A stretch of DNA of 64,000 nt from Bog-473 sp052140165 (GTDB lineage: Bacteria; Actinomycetota; Acidimicrobiia; Acidimicrobiales; RAAP-2), in assembly GCA_052140165.1 (NCBI GenBank), contig JBKQUM010000078.1:1-64000 (forward strand), written 5' to 3'. Position 1 is the stretch's first letter. Every line of letters starts with the position of its first letter. A program made the translations under genes and the position numbers. The notes under the pieces are model-generated. The model worked only from the letters and a program-made list of their open reading frames with translations. It had not been told where the DNA came from and made no database searches. This document shows positions 24,792 through 32,845 of the stretch, one piece after another.

Positions 24792-26821
24792 GGGCGCTCG
24801 ACGCGGTCCGCCGGGCCAACCTGCCCGGGCCTCCGGAGAATTCCGTCCGCCTCCGGATCGCCTGCTTGGGCACCGTCCTGGTGTCGATCGCGGCGTGCGC
24901 CACGGTCGGCGAGGTGTCGCGCCTCACGGCGGGCGTGGCCATGGTCCTGGTCGCGGGTGGCACCCTCTTCTCCCATCGGACGCGCACGCGGCCGCCGGGG
25001 TGGGTCAAGGTCGTGGTGGCCGCCGGCGCCATCGGAGCCTTCGCGTGGTTCTTCCACTCCCTGACCTCCGCCGAGATCATCGCCACCATCGACAGCCCCC
25101 TGGGCCTCCTGCTGATCTCCGTCCTGGTCGTCCATTCCTTCCACGTGCCGTCCCGGCGCGACCTTCTGTTCTCGCTCGCCGCGTCGGCGGGTCTGATGGC
25201 GGTGGCCGGCGCGCAGGCGATCGACCTCGGCTTCGGTCTCGCCGTGGTGGCCTGGGTGTGCTTCGGCCTCTGGGCCTTGACCGAAATGTGGACATCGGCG
25301 AGCGGCGGTGGCCGGATCTCGGTCGCCGGGCTTCTGTGCGCGCTCGCAGCCATGTCCACGGCGGCGGCCGCGGTCTTCCTTGTCCTCCCCGCCCCGGTCG
25401 TTGCGTCCAGGGTGTCCTTCTTGACGCAGGCCGGGGCCGGCGGCTCCGTCGGCGTCCCCGGAGCGCTCGCCGGGGATTCGGGGTCGCCGGCCCAGCTGTC
25501 GCGTTCCGGCAGCCCCAGCAGCCCCATCCGTGTCGGCGGCTACCTCGGTTTCGCCGGCAGCCTCAACACGGCCCTGCGGGGGAGCCTGGCCACGACGCTG
25601 GTCATGCAGGTGCGGGCCCAGCGTCCCTCGTACTGGGTGGGGGAGACGTTCGACACGTGGAGCGGCGAGAGTTGGACGGAGACGCACGAAGGCACGCGGC
25701 CCCTGAGGGAGACCTCGCCGTTCGTCCTCCCTGTCCCGGTGGGAGACGCGCCGCTCGGCCAATCCGACCTGCAGACGTTCTACGTGGCCGACGCCACCGC
25801 AGACCTCGTGTTCCATGCGGAGACCGCTGACGAGCTGTGGTTCCCGACCTCGAGGGTCTTCTACTCCGACGACGGCACCATCGTGTCGCCGATCGGCTTG
25901 GGGAGCGGGTCGATCTACACCGTCGAGTCGCAGGTCGTCGCTCCGACCCCTGCCCAGCTCCGGTCCGACCTCAGCCCGCAGACGCTCCCGCCGCAGACGC
26001 TGGCGGAGGACGGGCAGCTGCCGCACCCGTACCCCCGCGTCCAGGCACTGGCCCGGTCGATCACCGCCGGCGACACGACGACGTACGGCAAGGTGCAGTC
26101 GCTGATCGGCTGGATCGGGGCCCACACCCACTATTCCCTCGACATCCCCCCGCTGCCCGCCGGCGCCGACACGGTCGACGAGTTCCTCTTCGGGAACCGC
26201 GTGGGCTTTTGCGAACAGATCTCGACGTCGCTCGCCGTGATGCTGCGCTCGCTCGGGATCCCGGCCCGCGAGGCGGTCGGCTACGTGCCCGGCGGCTACG
26301 ACCCGATCACCGATCTCTGGCAGGTCCACGCGGACGATGCCCATGCCTGGGTCCAGGTGTGGTTCCCGGGGTACGGCTGGCAGAACTTCGACCCGACCGC
26401 AGTCGTGCCGCTGAGCAACCCGAGTCCCGGGGCCACCGCATTGAAGGACGTCGCGGGTGCCCTGCGCCGCGTCCCGTGGGCGCCCGTCGTCGTCATCGTC
26501 GCCGGCGCCGGCCTCGTGGTCCTCGCGGTGCGCTGGCGCCGCTCCCGCCCGGCGACATGGGCGGCGCGGGTGGCGCGGGACACCGAGCGTGCCGGCCGCC
26601 GGGCCGGCCGACCCCGTCGCCCCGCCGAGACCCTGGCGGAGTACGCGACGGCCCTCGACGAACTGTCGGAGGGCGGCTCCCCGTGGGGACGGCTGGCCTC
26701 GTCGGTGGAGGCGAGCGCGTACGGGGGTCGGGAGCCGCCACCCGACGTGCAGCGGGCGATGGTGGCCGAGGCCAGGGACGGCCGGGTCCGCCGGCCGCTC
26801 AGTGCCGCCGTGCGGGACTGA
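24788..26821 (+). CDS. transglutaminase-like membrane protein (TgpA type)
   Basis: 677 residues. About six N-terminal membrane segments lead to an extracytoplasmic region with the transglutaminase/cysteine-protease triad: Cys near residue 474 in NRVGFCEQISTSLAVMLRS, His near 518 in DDAHAWVQVWFPGYGW, Asp near 535 in NFDPT. One more membrane segment (WAPVVVIVAGAGLVVLAV) and a basic cytoplasmic tail follow. This is the TgpA architecture, always linked to moxR and DUF58. The substrate is unknown; cell-envelope protein processing is the usual inference. The ATG overlaps the DUF58 stop. Confidence 0.9.
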   Translation: MRALDAVRRANLPGPPENSVRLRIACLGTVLVSIAACATVGEVSRLTAGVAMVLVAGGTLFSHRTRTRPPGWVKVVVAAGAIGAFAWFFHSLTSAEIIATIDSPLGLLLISVLVVHSFHVPSRRDLLFSLAASAGLMAVAGAQAIDLGFGLAVVAWVCFGLWALTEMWTSASGGGRISVAGLLCALAAMSTAAAAVFLVLPAPVVASRVSFLTQAGAGGSVGVPGALAGDSGSPAQLSRSGSPSSPIRVGGYLGFAGSLNTALRGSLATTLVMQVRAQRPSYWVGETFDTWSGESWTETHEGTRPLRETSPFVLPVPVGDAPLGQSDLQTFYVADATADLVFHAETADELWFPTSRVFYSDDGTIVSPIGLGSGSIYTVESQVVAPTPAQLRSDLSPQTLPPQTLAEDGQLPHPYPRVQALARSITAGDTTTYGKVQSLIGWIGAHTHYSLDIPPLPAGADTVDEFLFGNRVGFCEQISTSLAVMLRSLGIPAREAVGYVPGGYDPITDLWQVHADDAHAWVQVWFPGYGWQNFDPTAVVPLSNPSPGATALKDVAGALRRVPWAPVVVIVAGAGLVVLAVRWRRSRPATWAARVARDTERAGRRAGRPRRPAETLAEYATALDELSEGGSPWGRLASSVEASAYGGREPPPDVQRAMVAEARDGRVRRPLSAAVRD

Positions 26822-26834
26822 GCACGAGGGCTCG

Positions 26835-28055
26835 TCAGGCCGAAGCAGTGAAGCGCAGCGGCAGCCGGGACGGGCCCCAGATGCCGAACGACGAGGGCTT
26901 CCACTCGATGTCGCCGGCGCGCTCCAGCCCCGGCATGCGCCGGGCCAGGAGCGGAAGCGCCTCCTGCAGCTCGGCCCGGGCCAGCGCGGCGCCCATGCAG
27001 AAGTGGATGCCCGAGCCGAAGGTCATCTGCGCCGTGCCCCGCTCCTTGGTGATGTCGAAGACGTCCGGGTCGTCGAAGGCCTCGGGGTCGCGGTTGGCCC
27101 CGGCGAGCGAGGTGGCCACGAGCGTCCCCTGGGGGAACAGCACGTCGCGGTAGACGACGTCCTCGGAGGCGAAGCGCGCCGTGCCCCGCACCGCGCCGAG
27201 GTAGCGCATGGACTCCTCGACGGCCCGCGTCGCCAGCTCGGGCCGCTCGGCCAGGAGCGCCCATTGGTCGGCGTGTTCGGTGAACAGTGCGACGGAGCAG
27301 GCCAGCTGGTTGCGGGTGGTGTCGGTGCCCGCCATGAGCACAGCTTGCGCCAGCATCGCCATCTCGTCGGTCGAGAGCCGGTCTCCGTCCTGTTCGATGG
27401 CGATGAGGTCGCTCAGGAGATCGTCGCGGGGATCGGCCCGGCGCTCGACGATCAGGTCGCTCACGTAGGCGGTGAGCTCCTCACCGGCGCGCTCGATGAG
27501 GGGCAGGTCCTCGACCAGGTTGTTGTTGAAGATGCGGAATATGTCCGTGGCCCAGGCCGAGAACAGCTTCCAGTCCTCCGGCGGCGCGCCGAGCAGCTCG
27601 CAGATGATCGGGATCGGGTAGGGCTCGCACACGTCGGCCACCAACTCGCACTCGCCGCGGCCGGCCACACGATCGACCAGCTCGCCGACCACGGTCTGCA
27701 TGGTGGGGCGGAGCCGGTTGGCCGAGGCCGGCGTGAACGCCGGGGCGACGAGCCGCCGCAGCCGTGCGTGGCCCTCGCCCTCCATGGTGAGGATGGACTG
27801 GCGGCGCTCGCCGCCGTAGCTCGAGCCTTCGAACTCGGGCGCCTGCTCAATCATGGACAGCGCCGAATGGAAGCGCTGGTCGCGCAGGATTGCAGTGACG
27901 TCCTGCAGGCGGGTCACCGTGTAGCCGACGTCGTTGCGGGCCAGCCAGTGCACCGAGCGGACCGCTTCTATGGCGGCCACGGCGTCCAGGCGCTCCAGCC
28001 CGACGATGTCGAGGTAGGGGAGCTCCAGCTCCGAGGCCAGCTGTGGCATGGGCAC
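26835..28055 (-). CDS. cytochrome P450
   Basis: 406 residues, class I bacterial P450. The I-helix oxygen motif is AGTDTT (in VLMAGTDTTRNQLACSV), ExxR is EESMR, and the haem-binding loop is FGSGIHFCMGAALARAE with the axial Cys. Such enzymes need ferredoxin and ferredoxin reductase, neither of which is nearby. The substrate cannot be inferred. The GTG start (MPMPQL) has GGAGG about 8 bases upstream. It diverges from the secreted repeat protein and converges with the transglutaminase gene. Confidence 0.94.
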   Translation of the reverse strand: MPMPQLASELELPYLDIVGLERLDAVAAIEAVRSVHWLARNDVGYTVTRLQDVTAILRDQRFHSALSMIEQAPEFEGSSYGGERRQSILTMEGEGHARLRRLVAPAFTPASANRLRPTMQTVVGELVDRVAGRGECELVADVCEPYPIPIICELLGAPPEDWKLFSAWATDIFRIFNNNLVEDLPLIERAGEELTAYVSDLIVERRADPRDDLLSDLIAIEQDGDRLSTDEMAMLAQAVLMAGTDTTRNQLACSVALFTEHADQWALLAERPELATRAVEESMRYLGAVRGTARFASEDVVYRDVLFPQGTLVATSLAGANRDPEAFDDPDVFDITKERGTAQMTFGSGIHFCMGAALARAELQEALPLLARRMPGLERAGDIEWKPSSFGIWGPSRLPLRFTASA

Positions 28056-28219
28056 CCCGGTGCCTCCTGCGTACGCGGTGATGGCGCGAGGCTAGCGCGA
28101 GCGAGCGGCCCGAGGCGGTGGCGGCCTCCCTGGCCGAACCACCACCGCTCAGGCGTGTTGCAACTGCCGGGTCCCGGTAGCGTTCGCCTCCGGGACCACA
28201 CGGGAGAGGGGAGCCGCCC

Positions 28220-30298
28220 ATGAGGCATTCCACCGAAGTGCTCGGGTTGTCACTGCTGCTGACAGCGGGCTCGGCCCTCACACTGGCGTCCGTTGCCGGT
28301 GCCTCGGGTGCCACATCCGGCTCCGGCTCCGGCTCCGGCGCCGGAGCCGGGTTGACGCTCTCCCATCATCCAACGCCTCCCACGGGCGCAGTGGGACCCG
28401 CTCCGTCGTCGTCCCCCGTCCCTCACAGCCTCGGGTCCAAGGTGGTCGTCCCCAGCAACTGGTCCATGGTGCCCTCGCCGAACGCCAGTGCGAGCTCCGA
28501 TGACAACGAGCTCAACGACGTCTCGTGCGTCACCTCGTCGTTCTGCATCGCCGCGGGTGCCTCCTCCAACGGGGCCGTCTTCGGGACGCTCATTGAGCAG
28601 TGGAACGGCGCAGCCTGGTCCATCGTGACGAGCCCGAGTACCTCCGCCACGCTCAACATCCTGAACGGAGTGTCGTGCGTCAGCTCGTCGTTCTGCGTGG
28701 CGGCGGGCTACGCCGGCGCAGGCGCCAACGAACAGACACTCATTGAGCAGTGGAACGGAGTGGCCTGGTCCATCGTGGCGAGCCCCGACACCTCCGCCAC
28801 GCTCGAGAACGAGCTCGACGCCGTGTCGTGCGTCAGCTCGTCGTTCTGCGTGGCGGCCGGCTACGCCCGCAACGGCACCGCCTCACAGACACTCGTCGAG
28901 CAGTGGAACGGCGCGGCCTGGTCCATCGTGGCGAGCCCTAGTACCTCGCCCACGCTGGGCAACGCCCTGTTCGGCGTGTCGTGCCTCAGCTCGTCGTTCT
29001 GCGTGGCGACCGGCTATGCCTCGGACACCGGCGATAAGGATCAGACACTCGTCGAGCAATGGAACGGCGCGGCCTGGTCCATCGTGGCGAGCCCCGATAC
29101 CTCCACCACGCTCGACAACGACCTCTACAGCGTCTCGTGCGTCACGGCGACGTTCTGCGTGGCCGCCGGCTCGGCTACCACGAGCACCTCCTACGTGAAC
29201 CTGGTCGAGCAGTGGGACGGCACGACCTGGTCCATCGAGACGACCCCCGACGCCAACGCCGCCTTCGGGGACGCGCTCATTGCCGTCGACTGCTTCGGTC
29301 CGACATCGTGCGCCGCCGCCGGCTACGTCAACACGATCAACAACACCGACGACACGTACATCAGCGAGGTGTTGACCTGGAACGGCTCCTCCTGGACCGT
29401 GGTGAACGTCCCCGAGCCGGCCGCGTCCACCCAACAGGACGAGATCAACGGGCTTTCGTGCCTCCCGGGAGCCGTCTGCATCGGCGCCGGCTACGCCTCC
29501 TACGGCTCGAGCAACTCGCAGACCCTGGTCCTGTCCGCACCGATCACTCGTCCCGGCTATGACGAGGTCGCCTCCGACGGAGGGATCTTCAACCACGGGG
29601 GCGCCGGGTTCTACGGCTCGCTGGGCGGCCTCACCCTCAACGAGCCGATCGTCGGCATGGCCGTGACACCCGACGGCGGCGGCTACTGGCTCCTGGCCTC
29701 CGACGGCGGCGTCTTCGCCAAGGGCGACGCCCACTTCTTCGGCTCGCTGGGCGGCCTCACCCTCAACAAGCCGATCGTCGGGATGGCGAGCACCCCAGAC
29801 GGCCAGGGCTACTGGCTCGTGGCCTCCGACGGCGGCGTCTTCACCGAGGGCGACGCCGGCTTCTTCGGCTCGCTGGGCAGCCTCACCCTCAACAAGCCGA
29901 TCGTCGGCATGGCGCCCACGCCCGACGGCCGGGGTTATTGGCTGGTGGCCGCCGACGGTGGCGTGTTCGCCGAGGGCGATGCCGTCTTCTACGGCTCCAT
30001 GGGCGGGAAGCCGCTCAACAAGCCGATCGTCGGCATGGCGAGCACCCCGGACGGTCGGGGCTACTGGCTCGTCGCCTCCGACGGCGGTGTCTTCACCGAG
30101 GGCGACGCCGGCTTCTTCGGCTCGCTGGGCAGTCTCACCCTCAACAAGCCGATCGTCGGCATGGCCCCGACACCCCACGGCGGCGGCTACTGGCTGGTGG
30201 CCTCCGACGGCGGCATCTTCACGAAGGGTGACGCCGTCTTCTCCGGTTCCGAGGGTGGCACCCTGCTCAACAAGCCCGTCGTCGGCATGGGGGCGTAG
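28220..30298 (+). CDS. secreted protein with seven Cys-paired repeats plus six GYWLVASDGG repeats
   Basis: 692 residues. A signal peptide (hydrophobic stretch 10-30, then a Gly/Ser-rich linker) leads to two repeat regions. Residues about 78-445 contain seven repeats of about 50 residues with the pattern W-S-I-V-x-S-P ... VSCVSSSFCVAAGYA ... LIEQWNG; each repeat has two Cys. Seven such units suggest a seven-bladed beta-propeller. Residues 446-692 contain six repeats of about 42 residues, GYWLVASDGGVFTEGDAGFF then GSLGSLTLNKPIVGMAPTP. The second module also ends the proteins at 48447, 53113 and 60486. ATG at 28220 follows a GGGAG ribosome site. It is likely exported and surface-associated. I know of no function. 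Confidence 0.85.
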   Translation: MRHSTEVLGLSLLLTAGSALTLASVAGASGATSGSGSGSGAGAGLTLSHHPTPPTGAVGPAPSSSPVPHSLGSKVVVPSNWSMVPSPNASASSDDNELNDVSCVTSSFCIAAGASSNGAVFGTLIEQWNGAAWSIVTSPSTSATLNILNGVSCVSSSFCVAAGYAGAGANEQTLIEQWNGVAWSIVASPDTSATLENELDAVSCVSSSFCVAAGYARNGTASQTLVEQWNGAAWSIVASPSTSPTLGNALFGVSCLSSSFCVATGYASDTGDKDQTLVEQWNGAAWSIVASPDTSTTLDNDLYSVSCVTATFCVAAGSATTSTSYVNLVEQWDGTTWSIETTPDANAAFGDALIAVDCFGPTSCAAAGYVNTINNTDDTYISEVLTWNGSSWTVVNVPEPAASTQQDEINGLSCLPGAVCIGAGYASYGSSNSQTLVLSAPITRPGYDEVASDGGIFNHGGAGFYGSLGGLTLNEPIVGMAVTPDGGGYWLLASDGGVFAKGDAHFFGSLGGLTLNKPIVGMASTPDGQGYWLVASDGGVFTEGDAGFFGSLGSLTLNKPIVGMAPTPDGRGYWLVAADGGVFAEGDAVFYGSMGGKPLNKPIVGMASTPDGRGYWLVASDGGVFTEGDAGFFGSLGSLTLNKPIVGMAPTPHGGGYWLVASDGGIFTKGDAVFSGSEGGTLLNKPVVGMGA
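29555..30295 (+). repeat. six GYWLVASDGG coding repeats
   Basis: Six near-identical units of about 126 bases code for the C-terminal module. DNA identity between neighbouring units is visibly high, for example the blocks tcaccctcaacaagccgatc, which recur several times. Such repeats invite recombination that changes copy number. Confidence 0.85.
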
Positions 30299-30311
30299 GC
30301 ACCCCCGCCGT

Positions 30312-31139
30312 TCAGGGCTTCGGTGCCTGTTTCAGCGCCGGGTGGCGCTGGACCATGAGCGGAAGGATCCAGGCCTTGGGCGCCAGGTGGGCGAGCGACG
30401 CCGCGGCCCGATTGGCCGCCCCCGGGATCACGACGGCGCGCCCGGCGTCGAGGCCGTCGACGGCCGCCTTGGCGACGTCAGCTGCCGGCAGCCACATGAA
30501 CTTGGGCAGTGCCTCGCCCGCCTCGTCGTCGGTCATCCCGGCCGCCTCGGCGAAGCCGGTCTCGACCGGCCCCGGGCACAGCGTGGTCACGGTCACGCCC
30601 GTCCCCCGGAGCTCGGCCCCCATGGCGCGGCCGTAGGAGAGGACGAAGGCCTTCGACGCGCCGTAGCCGGCCTGTCCCGGCAACGGCTGGAACGCCGCGG
30701 TCGACGCGGTGTTGAGCACCGCCCCGCGGTGCCGGGTGACCATCCCCGGCACGAACAGCGTGCACAGGTCGACGACCGCCTCGACGTTGGTGCGCACCAG
30801 TGCGAGCTCGGCGGCGCGGTCGGCGCGGTGCACGGGCCCCATCGTCGTGAAGCCGGCGTTGTTGACGAGGATGTCGGCGGTGAGGCCGCGCGCATCGAGC
30901 TGGGCCGGGAGCCCGGCGCGCGCGTCAGCGTCGGTGAGGTCGGCGGCGATCACCTCGGCGCGCACGCCGTGCGCGCCGGTGAGCTCGTCGGCCAGCACCA
31001 ACATCGGGTCCTCGCGCCGGGCCACCAGGGTCACGCCGTGGCCGCGGCGGGCGAGCTCGCGTGCGATGTCGGCGCCGATGCCCGACGACGCGCCGGTGAC
31101 GATCGCCGTCGTGTTCTCCTTCGGGGTCGGGAGTGCCAT
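30312..31139 (-). CDS. short-chain dehydrogenase/reductase
   Basis: 275 residues of classical SDR: TGASSGIGADIARELARRGH, NNAG, the catalytic YGASKAF, and LCPGPVETGFAEAAGM. The C-terminal 40 residues are hydrophobic, resembling DltE/YqjQ-like SDRs. The ATG at 31139 lies 6 bases after TACGCT (rc of 31146-31151), a leaderless start. Alternative upstream codons are therefore rejected. Substrate unknown. Confidence 0.9.
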   Translation of the reverse strand: MALPTPKENTTAIVTGASSGIGADIARELARRGHGVTLVARREDPMLVLADELTGAHGVRAEVIAADLTDADARAGLPAQLDARGLTADILVNNAGFTTMGPVHRADRAAELALVRTNVEAVVDLCTLFVPGMVTRHRGAVLNTASTAAFQPLPGQAGYGASKAFVLSYGRAMGAELRGTGVTVTTLCPGPVETGFAEAAGMTDDEAGEALPKFMWLPAADVAKAAVDGLDAGRAVVIPGAANRAAASLAHLAPKAWILPLMVQRHPALKQAPKP

Positions 31140-31272
31140 CTCCAGAGCGTAGGGGAGCCGCAGGGGCACCACGATGGGTGTCCCTGCGGCCGGTTTGGCC
31201 GCATTGAGATGAAGTTCGCGTGACGGCACAATGCTCCACCAGGGGCTTCGCGAATGCCCAGTTCGCGTGGGG

Positions 31273-31301
31273 TTCACACGACCGCGGCCGGGGTGGATAC
31301 T
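31273..31301 (+). promoter_or_regulatory. sigma-70-like promoter of the LON-domain leader
   Basis: TTCACA at 31273-31278 and GATACT at 31296-31301, with the ideal 17-base spacer. Transcription would start near 31308 and run through a 14-codon ORF and two hairpins to the LON-domain gene at 31685. Confidence 0.5.
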
Positions 31302-31360
31302 GGGATGACATGGGCGGCAGACGGAGCACCCGCCGTTGCCCCGAGTGAAAGGAGCTGCCG

Positions 31361-31405
31361 ATGGCATCGACACGCTCGACCGAGGAGGGCGATCCGCCGG
31401 GTTGA
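31361..31405 (+). CDS. 14-codon leader ORF ending in Pro-Pro-Gly-stop
   Basis: ATG at 31361 has AAAGGAG (31348-31354) 6 bases upstream. It encodes MASTRSTEEGDPPG and stops at TGA 31403-31405. Pro-Pro-Gly is a known ribosome-stalling motif that EF-P relieves, and here it falls right at termination. Five bases later a 10-bp hairpin begins. The frame stays open beyond the TGA until 31612, which I treat as coincidence. Confidence 0.45.
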   Translation: MASTRSTEEGDPPG

Positions 31406-31604
31406 GGCGGCGTCACCGATGTCGGCTTCGGTGACGCTCCCGAGCAGTCCGCTCGGCGTGGAGCCCGGCGTACGAACGAGGCCGAGCCCGCGCCGGTGCG
31501 TGTGCCGGCCGGCCGACGAGACGGCCCCCGCACCTATTGCGCCGCAGGCCGGAGCCGAGCGATGACTGCGCTCAGAAGCACCTACAAACAGACATATACA
31601 TACA

Positions 31605-31644
31605 ACGAGTGAAGGACCGGCCGGGAGGCCGGTCCTTCACTCGT
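31605..31644 (+). terminator. 18-bp perfect hairpin
   Basis: ACGAGTGAAGGACCGGCC, a four-base loop ggga, and the exact reverse complement. No T-run follows on the plus strand; on the minus strand a T-rich stretch follows. It could terminate or pause transcription in the leader of the LON-domain gene, or block stray leftward transcripts toward the SDR gene. Confidence 0.6.
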
Positions 31645-31684
31645 GCGGGCTGCACACCGCCGCTGCGGCATGCCATGGTGTGGC

Positions 31685-32317
31685 ATGCCAGGGGTCCGTC
31701 TGCCGATGTTCCCGCTCTCTGCGGTCGTGTTCCCCCACGCGTCCCTGCCGCTGCACGTGTTCGAACCGCGCTACCGCTTGATGTTGCGCGAGTCCCTGGC
31801 GGGTGACCAGCGCTTCGGGACCGTGCTCATTGAGCGGGGGTCCGAGGTCGGCGGCGGTGACCAGCGCTCCCTCCTCGGCACCCGGTGCGTCGTCACGCAA
31901 GCGGTGGAATTGCCGGACGGGCGCTGGTTCCTTCAGGCGCGGGGAGAGGCGCTGATAGAGGTCGAGCGCTGGCTCTCCGACGACCCGTATCCGGCGGCAC
32001 TGGTCACCGAACCGGTCCCGGTGCCCGATCCGGAGGACCCCGGTCCCGTCCTCGCCGAGGCCACGCGGCGGGTGCGCCGGGCCCGCGCGTTGCTCGCCGA
32101 GCACGGCGACGGCGCCGCAGTGCCCGCGGACGTCACGCTCGACGGCGGCGGGGACCCGGAGGTGGCGTCGTGGCAGCTCTGCGCGGCGGCGCCGGTCAGC
32201 GCCTACGACGCACAGCGGCTCCTGGCGGCGGACGGGGCGGCCGCGCGGTTGCGGTTCCTGGTGGAGCTGATGGAGGACCTCGAAGGGGACCTGGAGCGGA
32301 TGCTCACCTCGGAGTGA
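31685..32317 (+). CDS. stand-alone LON substrate-binding domain protein
   Basis: 210 residues equal to the N-terminal (LAN) substrate-recognition domain of Lon protease, without the ATPase or protease parts. The opening LPMFPLSAVVFPHASLPLHV, followed by FEPRYRLMLRESL, is diagnostic. Such stand-alone proteins are common in actinobacteria and their role is not settled. The ATG at 31685 lies inside the palindrome TGGCATGCCA, with no ribosome-binding site; an in-frame ATG at 31670 lies inside a second copy. Expression is probably controlled by the unusual upstream leader. Confidence 0.88.
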   Translation: MPGVRLPMFPLSAVVFPHASLPLHVFEPRYRLMLRESLAGDQRFGTVLIERGSEVGGGDQRSLLGTRCVVTQAVELPDGRWFLQARGEALIEVERWLSDDPYPAALVTEPVPVPDPEDPGPVLAEATRRVRRARALLAEHGDGAAVPADVTLDGGGDPEVASWQLCAAAPVSAYDAQRLLAADGAAARLRFLVELMEDLEGDLERMLTSE

Positions 32318-32404
32318 TCCGCCGCCCTTCCCGTCCGTGCCAACCTATCGGCGGTCACGAGCAGTGGGGTGTGACGAACAGGATCTGCACGGGGAGGGAG
32401 CCCG

Positions 32405-32845
32405 ATGGCCATCACGCCGACGAGGGAGCAGTTCACCGAATTCGCGCACGGCACTCGCGACGGGGAGATCGTGATGATCAACCTGTTGCACTTCGCCGAC
32501 GCCGGCACACCGGACGGCGTTGCCGCGGAGGCCACGGGCGCCGGCGCCTACCGCGACTACAGCGACCAGGTGGTCAAGATGGTGGAGGCCCGAGGTGGCC
32601 GGGTCATCTGGACGGGCCGGCCCGAGCACGTGCTGATCGGCGACCGGGCCGCCGACGACTGGGACCTGGTGGCGCTGGTGTCGTATCCCAGTCGCGCCGC
32701 CTTCATCGACATGGTCACGTCACCGACCTACGAGGCCGCGCACGCGCACCGTGAGCGCGGGCTCGACCGCACGGTGCTCCTGGCCTGCGAGCCGGTCATG
32801 AGCATGCTGGCACCCCGGGACGGCAGGGGGGCCGCAGATGCCTGA
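32405..32845 (+). CDS. DUF1330-like protein
   Basis: 146 residues with the ferredoxin-like fold of DUF1330 proteins: GEIVMINLLHFADAGTPDGV near the start, then YRDYSDQVVKMVEARGGRVI and ALVSYPSRAAFIDMVTSPTY. The function of the family is unknown. The ATG has GGGGAGGGAG about 6 bases upstream. Its stop is 8 bases inside the sulfatase gene, which starts at 32838, so the two genes are coupled. Confidence 0.8.
   Translation: MAITPTREQFTEFAHGTRDGEIVMINLLHFADAGTPDGVAAEATGAGAYRDYSDQVVKMVEARGGRVIWTGRPEHVLIGDRAADDWDLVALVSYPSRAAFIDMVTSPTYEAAHAHRERGLDRTVLLACEPVMSMLAPRDGRGAADA

Larger units (their letters stand above)
31302..31684 (+). promoter_or_regulatory. long structured leader of the LON-domain gene
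   Basis: Nearly 380 bases separate the promoter from the LON-domain gene. In order they hold a micro-ORF with a ribosome site (31361-31405), a 10-bp hairpin at 31410-31437 (GCGTCACCGA / TCGGTGACGC, 8-base loop), a low-GC tract (31571-31605), an 18-bp perfect hairpin (31605-31644), and two copies of the palindrome GGCATGCC (31667-31674 and 31682-31689), the second spanning the ATG. The order of micro-ORF, hairpin, strong hairpin and start sequestration looks like an attenuator. No known riboswitch is recognised. Confidence 0.45.

Noticed and set aside
29555..30295. CRISPR-like array of regular repeats
   Set aside because: Units are about 126 bases, in frame and coding, without unique spacers.
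31361..31612. Possible selenoprotein or read-through gene: the frame stays open on both sides of TGA 31403
   Set aside because: No family resemblance, no recognisable SECIS element, and chance open frames are common at this GC content. Kept only as a leader ORF.
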